Shown: in pieces, positions 24,463-35,000 of the stretch
Layout: each line of letters opens with the position of its first letter
Position numbering within the stretch: the stretch's first letter is position 1
DNA from: Lethocerus indicus
Taxonomy: Eukaryota; Arthropoda; Insecta; Hemiptera; Belostomatidae
Assembly (NCBI GenBank): GCA_019843655.1
Contig: JACDQD010000009.1
Location: 1,121,750-1,185,749 of the forward strand
Reading direction: 5' to 3'
DNA length: 64,000 nt
Notes under the pieces: model-generated
Seen by the model: the letters and a program-made list of their open reading frames with translations, nothing else
What the model was told of the DNA's origin: nothing
Database searches by the model: none
Position numbers and translations under genes: made by a program

Positions 24463-24721
24463 ACTGGAACCCCAAAAGTAATCAACATTTTGTTGTCATG
24501 CGAAAAATCGATCCTAGTAGTAGGTGTATAATTTATTCCAGTGGGAATATTATTCGAATCATTATAGAAAGGTAATAAACCGCTGTAATACCTGATCGAA
24601 GTTCAATATAATATGGTAATTTACCATTTTCTTAAATCGATAAATACACCGTATAATTTTTTTTTATTTTTAAAAGTTTACAATCAAGCACTTGCCTATT
24701 ACCGAGGCGACAATAATTTTA

Positions 24722-24801
24722 TTAGGGTACCCCAAAAGTAATCGGACATTTTGACTTTGGAATCCATTTTATTTTGCTAAAAAAGAAACTTTAATTATTA
24801 A

Positions 24802-24837
<36 letters not shown>

Positions 24838-25334
24838 ACCGATATTATCGACGAATCTCGTGTCTAAAACTACTTTCAAGATTGCCATTGAGGAAAATTT
24901 AAGTTAACAATTCCTTCCATCTCGAAAGTTGTATTTAGTTGTTTTGCTCATATTTTTTTTTTTTAAATTGTTATTAAGCGTTCAACGGGGGGATTATTTT
25001 TTCTGAATATATTTATAGATAAATATGAGACACGCGTTGAAAATAAGTTATCAGAAGTGCATTCATTGTCTGATTATCTTTTGTGAAGTTCATCATGCAG
25101 AGTATATGTATTTGGGGGTAGCCCGAAAGTAATCGACATTTCGACTTTGGAATTCATTTTATTCTGCTAAAAAAAGAAACTTTAATTATTAATCTACTAT
25201 ATATATATTCACCGATATTATCGACAAATCTCCGGCCACTTTTCTGACAAATTATTGATTCCTCTCTTGAGGAACTCCTCTCAAGACCGAAATGCATCCT
25301 ATCAAATTGTCGATTACTTTTGGATACAGCCTAA
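24722..25334 (-). mobile_element. Composite repeat: B end, 240-bp core, complete B MITE
   Basis: TTAGGGTACCCCAAAAGTAATCGG opens an inverted right half of family B (24,722-24,855). A core of about 240 bp (GTGTCTAAAACTACTTTCAAG ... CAGAGTATATG) follows, then a complete family-B element at 25,111-25,334 flanked by TA. The same core lies at 31,412-31,636 and 55,169-55,372, again next to B ends, so B plus core travels as one unit. Confidence 0.65.
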
Positions 25335-25429
25335 TATATAGAGGAATAACTTCTCTAAAATCAGTGGTAAGGCCCTAATTTTTAATTACACACCCGAGTG
25401 GACATATTTTAGGTATTAGAAAGAAATAA

Positions 25430-25652
25430 AGTACTGGTTTGGAATACCCGTTCTGTGGTCTGCGAAGGGTTGTTGGAATACAGCGTAGATTTCGTGCGTT
25501 TCTGTCTCCTCTCGGCCTTTCGCTAGACCGGCGTTTCGGCCGCTCGCCGTCTTCAGTAGCGCTGTGTCAGTCATTTTTGGCACTTTGGACGCTTTTTTTT
25601 TGGCCATCCTCACTGCCCACTGTCGCTTGTACTGTGATGGTTGTATGTTTGT

Positions 25653-25704
<52 letters not shown>

Positions 25705-25835
25705 GTGAAGATGCCCCAAAAACATACGAAGTGCCAAAAGCGACTGACACCGCTACTGAAGACGGCGAGCGGCCGAAACGCCAGACCGGCGAAAGGAGAC
25801 AGAATAAACGCAGGAAATATACGAAATAAAGTAAA
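25430..25835. mobile_element. Foldback element with (TA)n at its centre
   Basis: Left arm from GGAATACCCGTTCTGTGGTC to CTGTCGCTTGTACTGTGATG, a TA repeat at 25,655-25,702, then a right arm from GCAGTGAAGATGCCCC to GGAGACAGAATAAACGC. Both arms keep the CGGCCGCTCGCCGTCTTCAG / CTGAAGACGGCGAGCGGCCG pair. Confidence 0.75.
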
Positions 25836-26995
25836 TAAAATTGCTTAAATAAAATATGTAAGCAACACAATAATCATTGGTCGTGGACACCTTGACCTAG
25901 TTATTAGAATTGCACCCAAAAACCCCGTCTGAAAGTCAACACTTTTAGTGTCCGATCGAGCTGTGCCATAAAATTATGAAAGGTTTTATTTTTACACTTT
26001 ATTGGATCCGATTCTCCGTTACGTCCGATACCGGATTGGAATTCAGTCGAAGCGATTTGATTCTAAAAATTGTCGGCCGAAAATATCGTAAAATTTCCCA
26101 ATTTCCGGACTTATTCGAAGTACTCTTCGAACTTGAAATTTCAAGCTTCCGGTTTCTTCCAAGTTATCCGACTGTGTCTGTACTGGCGGTGGGAAAAGGT
26201 TGGATTGGGCTTGAAAAAAAAACACAAAACGTAATTCGAAATTGTAAACTGAATATGACGACCTTTGGGGAGGGTGAATTTTTGACAAAAAATTTACATT
26301 TTTACCTGCAAAGTATTGAATTCAAAATTGCAAACTTATCTAGTACATGCTATAGGGTTTATTCGTATTATTGTATTATATCCCTTTAATACAAAAACAG
26401 GGGAAATTGGTCATATAACAATGGGACCCCCCCCCGGTAATTCTTCAGGGCCTACCTGAGGGCGAGTTTTACCCTTGGAGGGCGAGTGATGTAACTCGTT
26501 GGGATTTTTCTATTGGTCACTTGTTGTCTGAAAATCGTCCATTTTCTATTAATGACTCATCCTCCCTTCCACAAAACAATTCAACCCTTAGCCCAATCCC
26601 CGCCCCCCCCCGGGGTTTATAATCTCGAGTTGTCTCACGTAATCAAGTTAGTCATACTAACATCGTCCAACGGTCTGCATCCAGTCTCCGATAGAGGTAT
26701 GTAACTATTTTGAAAATTCGTAACCATTTTGAAAATTCGTCATCGCTCGGCTTCCCCACCTTTTTCACCCCCTCCCCCCCCCGAAGAAATTTCAAAAACT
26801 TTGAAAGTCGTAGACGAAATTCGTTCCGAATCCCTGTATATCATTGCGGCATTTGACGCCCATCCTATACATAGAATTTATGTATAATTTTTTTCATATA
26901 AATACGCGTTATATAAATCGTTGAACGGAGCTACGACAGTACCGAAATATTTTTTCGTGCCAAACCTTGGGTAGAATGACTTAATTACAGTATTA
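25836..26995. other. No gene recognised
   Basis: Contains a 137-codon plus-strand frame (25,976-26,389) with no recognisable domain, no splice context and low-complexity composition. I do not call it a gene. Confidence 0.35.
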
Positions 26996-26999
26996 TTAA

Positions 27000-27415
27000 C
27001 CCTTTGCACTCGTAATACATTTTGTCACATTACAAAATTATAAAATATAATGTTTCATTTTTTTTGAAATATCTCACTTATGTTTAATTAAGCTTCAATC
27101 AATTTAGTAACAAATAGACGTATTTGAATAGGCGTTGTTATATAAGGATTTTATTCGCAAACAGATATTTTTTTCAAATCAATTTCACATCCGTTATCTT
27201 TTTTACATGTCCGTTTCTTACTACTTTGTATTAACTACATTTTTTTTTTCTATATAATTCTTAAAAATTATTAGTGTATTCTAATACATACAGTACGGAA
27301 TTTTACTTTGCCTGGCCAACCCGATCTCTAAATAAAAAAAAAAATAAATTAAAAAATATTTATATATTAATACGAGTACAGTGCAATACAATTGATATAC
27401 GACGAGTGCAAAGGG
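27000..27415. mobile_element. piggyBac-type MITE, 416 bp
   Basis: Perfect inverted ends CCCTTTGCACTCGT / ACGAGTGCAAAGGG-type (right end reads CGACGAGTGCAAAGGG) are flanked on both sides by TTAA (26,996-26,999 and 27,416-27,419), the target duplication typical of piggyBac elements. The interior is AT-rich with no transposase, so it is non-autonomous. Confidence 0.85.
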
Positions 27416-27419
27416 TTAA

Positions 27420-28392
27420 CAATTCACGTACCTAAAATTTTATAAATTAAAGAAAAACCTTCGTGAAAATTGTAATGAAAAAATGAATTAAGTATCTGCG
27501 TATACTTTTTATGATTTTTCGGATTCTCTGGGAAATTTATTTCAACCTAAGTCTGGTCTTATCGAAAGTTTGAGCTCCGGCTCAAGAACTTGGTTATTAT
27601 TCCGGGCTTAACCGATTTTCTTGTTGAACTATTTCCACTACCGTCCCTATATTTGTTTTCCACGGATTTTTCCCTTTCCCTTTATTGTAATTTCTCTGAC
27701 GGAGTCGATGAAAATTCCCCCCCCCTCCCCCAAACCATTTTTCGGCCGACAATGAGGATTGTTGTTCACGCGGTCCGTTCTATAGACGTTTGGGCCGCAG
27801 GTATAGACAGACACCGGGTATCCTGCCAGTATTTACGTCAGCGTTTACGATCTCTTACCTGATGCAGGTGATGAGCTTCGTACGAGAGGGTTTGGGTAAG
27901 TCAGTTATAGTTGTATACCTGTCCGCACTGACCACCGGAGAGAGAGAACAGTTTCAAGTGCAGGTGTCCGGGCTGAACACGTGTTGTCGCGCTCTTCTAC
28001 TTAACTTAAGGTCAGTCCCTCTCAATCCGTCTGTAACACACACATATAGGACGGAATTATACTGAAGTACACTTTATCAAAACGTGTTCCTCTTTCTAAT
28101 TCAATCTTTCCTTTATTATCGGTGAAAATGTGAAACTCGAATTATCACAAACTGTAGGATCTAGTAGTGTTGTGGTATAGGACCCAAAGTTGATTAAGTT
28201 GAGTACTGAAATCATAATATATAAGATTGTTGTTGCGCGATAAAACATGTATTTATTATAATCGCGTAAAGCGCAAATCTCGAAATTGAAAAACCGACTC
28301 TTCTCCTCATTTGTTGTAATGGAATTCCTTCGGGGTTTCCAATGGAATATTCGATATGCAATAGTGGACTATAGTTTGGGTTGGTGTTTCAG
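27420..28392 (+). other. Region upstream of the first visible wge exon
   Basis: The exon at 28,393 begins mid-codon, so this stretch is intron at least next to it. Small frames at 27,590-28,065 have possible splice sites (TGATGCAG at 27,866, GGTAAGTC at 27,894) but no recognisable protein similarity; I could not support an exon. Confidence 0.4.
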
Positions 28393-29021
28393 GGTACTAC
28401 CAGCCTGCGGGACCTCTGATCTCGCACCACCAGCAGGCGGCCCAGCAGCACCAGCAGAGCGGGTCTGCGAGCACGAGCGGGGGCAGCCCGGGGGAGCCGC
28501 CCCCGGCACCGGAGGCCAGCCCGGCGTACAGGCCGGCGCCGCCCCCGCCCTACCCGCCCCAATACCACCCGCCCTACAGCCCCTACCAGTACCTGCCGGC
28601 GCCCCCACAGCCGGCCCCCTCCTACCACCAGGAGTGCTACCCGGCGGCGGCCGCGGCGGCGGCGGCTGCGGCGGCGGCGGCCTACTACAACAAGTACCCG
28701 TCGGCCTACCGCCGCTACTACTACCACCAGGAGTACGCGGGGCCCCCGGGGGGCGGCGCCGCCTCCGCCCAGCCCGGCCCCCCGCCCAACCCCCAGCAGC
28801 TCCAGGTGCCGCCGCCACCGCCCCCAACCCAGATGGTCACCTCGGGCCCAGAGCCGTACCCACCGGCGCCGCCCCCACCGCCCCCAACCCTCCCTCGTCG
28901 ACCCCTACCCGCCTCCCCGCACCCCCACCCAACTACTACGCCTACTCCACGGGCCGCCCCGCCGCCCCCGGCGCCACCCTGCTACTCCCACTCCCTCCAT
29001 CCAGGAGTTTGCCATTCATCG
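28393..29021 (+). CDS. wge: wge exon (Tyr/Pro/Ala-rich)
   Basis: Acceptor TGTTTCAG, donor TCGGTAAGT. The exon starts with the last two bases of a codon. The frame read from TACTACCAGCCTGCG gives a Tyr/Pro/Gln/Ala-rich chain with an alanine run near 28,640-28,680. At the 3' end a different frame (containing [10 protein letters not shown] and ending PSRSLPFI) gives the phase that fits the next exon. A one- or two-base error between about 28,870 and 28,950 is likely. GC-rich in an AT-rich locus. Confidence 0.75.
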
Positions 29022-32000
29022 GTAAGTACTTCTCTTATTTGTAGAATACTAAAAGTCTTTTCAGCCGGCAGCTAGCGGGACCAATTTTGTAATCAGCCAT
29101 TTCTTTGTTGTCGGCAGACCCGGCGGCGTACCAGGGTTGTCCTTGCCCCATGCAGTCGTGTCCAAAAAACGTCCATACTGGGCCTCTTACTGGTGCCAGT
29201 AAGGGGTCTAAACTAGAAACTTCTTCGTCTTCGGCGGCGGCGGCGGCCAAGGACATGAGGCCGGTGGCGCTGGCGCTGCCCCAGGAGCCGGCGGGGGCGG
29301 GAGGACCGCCCAGCCCGGCGAGGGGCAGCGCGGGCATGCCGCCCCCGCCCTCCCCGGCACCGGCCTCCGCCCGCAACCCGCCCTCCAGGTGGACGACGCC
29401 GCCACCGCCCCCGCCGGCCACGGTCACGGCCGCCGGGCTCGTCACCGCCGCCGCCGTACCGCCCCCGCCCGCCGACCTCGTCGTCAAGACGGAGGCGGAC
29501 CGCGAAGAGCCGTCCCGGGAGGAGGTCAAGCCGGCCAGGAAGAGGCGCAGGTCGTCGGCGTCGCCGCCCCCGCCCTCCACCACCGTCCTCCTCCCCTCCT
29601 TCTGCCCCGTGCACGAGGAGCCCGCGGGGGAGGGGCCCCCGTCGCCCCCGCCCCCCACCAGAGAGCAGGCACCGGCCGCCCGAGAGGAACCCGCCCCGCA
29701 CCCCAACCCGGCCCGGCCCCCACCCTCACCCCGCCGCCGCCCCCGGCCCCTCTCCGCCACCCCTCCGCCTCCGCCGCCCCCGCGCAACAAGGAAAAGAGA
29801 CCCTCGGACGAGCCGCCGCCGCCGGCCAAGAGGAGGCGCGCCGACGGCAACAGCGGGCGCAGGCCCGACAACGGCGCCCCAAACCCGCGGAGAGAGGGGG
29901 GCCTGCAAGAGGAGCCTCCCCAACAGGAGGGAGAAGGCCGAACAGAAGCCGAAGCCGGCCAACCAAGGACAGCCAAGGAGGAAGAACAACGCCAAGCAGA
30001 CCAAACCGCAGCCGAACAAGACGAACGGCATCAGAGTTAAGAAGGACACGCCGCCAAACACCAAAACCAAAGGTACAACATTCCAACCACTTATTACAAT
30101 CTCCCTGTTGTCCAATTTTTATTTATTTACATTTCTTGTACTTACAGTAACTCAAAGTTTTAAAAATTCTTCCACAATTCTTCCTCTTGCACGTCGGCCC
30201 CCATTTGTCATAATTACAAAAAAAATATGTATCATTCTGTATCAATTTAGTTCTTATATATCGAAATATATTTATTAGTAATAATAATTTTTAACGTAAC
30301 AGTATGAGTAGTGGGCTTGTTTGTCCGCAGAAATTTGATACCGATTTGAATTTTTTTTTTTATTGTTCGCGTTCAAAAATTGTGGTCACAGTCGGCTTGG
30401 AAACCGTTGACCTAAGTTATCTTCACTCTGTTGACGTTGGATAACTTAACGTTTTCGAATAATACGACTTATCCCTACTTGACTTATCCCTACTTAATCG
30501 GGGACTTTCGGCTCGTTTTTTCCCCTGGTTAGATTAAACTTTATCTCTCTCGGTTTATTATTTATTCTCCTTTCTGGTATCAGGTTCCAAGACCGAGCCG
30601 GGGCCTAAACAGGCGGCGGCCGGCAAGAAGTCGCCGGCCGGGCCCTCCTCCAATTTCGACAAGGAGCTGGCCCTTAGCCCCCGAGTGCCTCACCCTTCGC
30701 CCAAATGGTCCAACGGCTGGTCGTGGGAGGGCCCACCCTACAAGGCCAAAGTATTCCTCACGGTAAAATCTATACTATATCTAATTATTATATTATATAT
30801 TATTAGGTGTACCCAAAAGTTATCTGGTCTTGAGGAGTTCCTCGAGAGAGAGAGAGGGGAATCTATATAGTAGATTAATAATTTTTTTTTTGTCTCATTT
30901 ATTGTTACAACTATAAAATTATACAATAAGCAACATTGATGAAATCACTAGCTACAATAGTCTACAATTAGAGGAGAAACCCAAACAAGGCCAAAGTATT
31001 CCTCACGGTAAAATCTATACTATTTTATCGTATCTAATTATTATATTATATATTATTAGGTGTGCCCAAAAGTTATCTGGTCTTGAGGAGTTCCTCGAGA
31101 GAGAGAGAGAGAGGGGAATCTATATAGTAGATTAATAATTATTTTTTTTTGTCTCATTTATTGTTACAACTATAAAATTATACAATAAGCAACATTGATG
31201 AAATCACTAGCTACAATAGTCTACAATTAGAGGAGAAACCCACTAGTTTCCCCCCCTTTTTTTTATTATTAATTAATATTTTATTTAATCGTTTAGGTCG
31301 CGTGGCCACTTCCTTTTCAGGCGTCTAGATTAATAATTAAAGTTTCTTTTATTAGCAAAAAAAAAATGTATTCCAAAATCAGAATGTTGGATTACTTTTG
31401 TGTAGCCCTAATACGTATACTCTGCACGAACATGACTTCTGATAACTTATTTTCAACGCGTGTCTCATATTTATCTATAAATATATTCAGAAAAAATAAT
31501 CCCCCGTTGAATGCTTAATAACAATTTAAAAAAAAAAAAAATATGAGTAAACAAGTAAACACAACTTTCGAGATGGAAAGAATTGATAACTTAAATTTTC
31601 CTCAATGTCAATCTTGAAAGTATTTTTAGACACGAGAGTCGTCGATAATATCGGTGGATATATATATAATAGATTAATAATTAAAGTTTCTTTTTTTTCA
31701 GCAAAATAAAATGAATTCCAAAGTCAAAATGTCCGATTACTTTTGGGTACCCCTAATAAAATTATTGTCGCCTATTAAAAAACTTATACGGTGTATTTAT
31801 CGATTTAAGAAAAAGATAAATTATTATATTGAACTTCCTACTGCTAGGATGAAGCTTATTAGGTTGTATTAATTTCAAATTTAATACTCCGCTATATTTT
31901 ACCTTAATACTTTTGGAGAGTTGTCAATAATATCGATGAATATATGAGTAGATTATTAATTAAAATTTCTTTTATAATGATTGGTAAACTCACTTATACG

Positions 32001-35000
32001 GTGTATTTATCGATTTAAGAAAAATAATTCTATAATGATTGGAATAATGTTGGCCCATTGTCTAACGCCGGGATGAAGCTTATTAGATGTATTAATTTCA
32101 AATTTAATACTCCGCTATATTTTACCTTAATACTGTTGGAGAGTTGTCGATAATATCGATGAATATATGAGTAGATTAATAATTAGTTTTTATATTATAC
32201 GGTGTATTTATCGATTTAAGAAAAATATTCTATAATGATTGGAATAATGTTGGCCCATTTCCTACCGCCGGGATGAAGCTTATTAGATGTATTAATTTCA
32301 AATTTAATACTCCGCTATATTTTACCTTAATACTGTTGGAGAGTTGTCGATAATATCGATGAATATATGAGTAGATTAATAATTAGTTTTTATATTATAC
32401 GGTGTATTTATCGATTTAAGAAAAATATTCTATAATGATTGGAATAATGTTGGCCCATTTCCTACCGCCGGGATGAAGCTTATTAGATGTATTAATTTCA
32501 AATTTAATACTCCGCTATATTTTACCTTAATACTGTTGGAGAGTTGTCGATAATATCGATGAATATATGAGTAGATTAATAATTAGTTTTTATATTATAC
32601 GGTGTATTTATCGATTTAAGAAAAATATTCTATAATGATTGGAATAATGTTGGCCCATTTCCTACCGCCGGGATGAAGCTTATTAGATGTATTAATTTCA
32701 AATTTAATACTCCGCTATATTTTACCTTAATACTGTTGCAGAGTTGTCGATAATATCGATGATATATGAGTAGATTTAATTATTTTTTATATTATACGTG
32801 TATTTATCGATTTAAGAAAAATATTCTATAATGATTGGAATAATGTTGGCCCATTGTCTAGCGGAATGAAGCTTATTAGGTTGTATTAATTTCAAATTTA
32901 ATACTCCGCTATATTTTACCTTAATACTGTTGGAGAGTTGTCAATAATATCGATGAATATATGAGTAGATTATTAATTAAAATTTCTTTTTTCAGCAAAA
33001 TAAAATGAATTCCAAAGTCAAAATGTCCGATTACTTTCGGGTACCCCTAATAAAATTATTGTCGCCTCGGTAACAGGGCTTCATTGTAAATTTTTAAAAT
33101 TAAAAAACTTATACGGTGTATTTATCGATTTAAGAAAAAGATAAATTATTATATTTAACTTCCTACTGCTAGGATGAAGCTTATTACGTTGTATTAATTT
33201 CAAATTTAATACTCCGCTATATTTTACCTTAATACTGTTGGAGAGTTGTCAATAATATCGATGAATATATGAGTAGATTATTAATTAAAGTTTCTTTTTC
33301 TGGCAAAAAAAATGAATTATACCCGTAATAAAATTATAGTCGCCTATTAAAAAACTTATACGGTGTATTTATCGATTTAAGAAAAAGATAAATTATTATA
33401 TTTAACTTCCTACTGCTAGGATGAAGCTTATTATGTTTGTCCAACTACTCCGCCGTATATCTTAGCCGGAAAACTGGTTGTATTTTGCAGAGCGACGACA
33501 GCCCTGTGATAAGGCAGTGTTATCCGGCGATGAGGCACGTCGAGGGCGATATCATCTATCCGAGAGATTGTGTACTCCTCAAATCCGGACCGAGGAAACA
33601 ACAGCTTCCGTTCGTCGCCAAAGTTTCGGCCATGTGGGAAGATCCTGAAAACGGTAAATCGGTTTCCAAAAACGATAATTAAATACAATAACGGCAATCG
33701 GAAGGTCGCGATACAATCTGAAACGCACATTGTCCATGTCGGAAATACGGAACTCAATCGCTGTTTAAACTCCTCGACAACACGATCACGACTATTAAAT
33801 ATTGACAAATTATTAATTTAAAACTTTAAATCAATTTGATATACCTGTGAAGAATTCATTATTGCCTGCGGAATTACTTTTACGTTTAACCGAATTTGCC
33901 CGTGCGGTTACTTATCGAGGGCCATGTTTCAGAACCCTTTTCAGGCGTCTTTAATGAACATTTGGGATGTCGGGAGATTCGAGTTTTAATTTGATATACC
34001 TGTGTGTGTGTGGTCTGCGAGGGGTTGGAATATACTGTGTAGGTTTGTGATGTTTCTGTCTCCTCTCGCTGCTGTTTGGTCTTTTGCTAGACCGGTTTTT
34101 CGGCCGTTCGCCATCTTCAGTAGCGCTGTGTTACTGTCACTGTCAGCACTTTGGATGTTGAACAGAACATCACGAACCTGCGGCTGTAAATCGATCAAAT
34201 TTAAAATTACGACCGATCTCGGTCGCACAATTTTTACAGCACCGTTGCGAAAATATTTATTGTCGCTTGAATATATATATATATTAATTGAAAACAAAAT
34301 TGTCGCTCTACAACCGTATTTTGAAACCGAAGGAATTGATTTCACCAAACAGAAAGAGAATTCAACGCAATAGCATACTTAATGCCTCCCCCCCCAACCT
34401 TAAATTTCTGATTTCGCAATCATTTTGAAAGCGTCCCGCAATAAAATCTTTCAATTCAAAATTGGCCCATCCGTCATTTCGGTAAATTTTGAAAAAAAAA
34501 TTGTAGCCCCGACATAACTGTGTCACATATATGCGACGCGGCCCAATCTGTGACACATGTGTCACAGATATTTTTTCCACGATTTACAACACAAAGTCAC
34601 GTTTGAACACTTCGAGTATTTGGAACGAAAAATTGTCAAATTGTAAAAGTGTAAAATGTAATCGGTTTTAGCAGCGGGGTCAGTGAAATTGACGGGCGAT
34701 AAGTTAGCAGAATTATTAAAATTTTTATGTAAGTAGCTGGATATAAGCGATGGTATAAAAATTATTGTTGCGTTTAATATTTTTTAACGCCAACATATCT
34801 CTCGACGAAATGAGGAATTTTTTATATTTTTTTTTGTCTTATAATCAATTCCTTCTAATGTGAAGCGTGGGCTAGAGCGTTCAGTTTTTATCTATAGGCC
34901 GGCGTTTAAAAGACTACTTATTTTACTTTTTTAGACTGTTCTAAATGCACACCAAACGTAAAATTGATTTCGTATAATCGCCGATAAAGAATTTAGGGGT

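Noticed and set aside
25976..26389. 137-codon plus-strand frame
   Set aside because: No recognisable family, no splice or promoter context, and a minus-strand frame overlaps it; chance opening is adequate.
28369..30150. Several long Gly/Arg/Pro-rich frames antisense to or in other frames of the wge exons
   Set aside because: High GC removes stop codons from all six frames; only the frame joined by valid splice sites to the BAH exons is supported.
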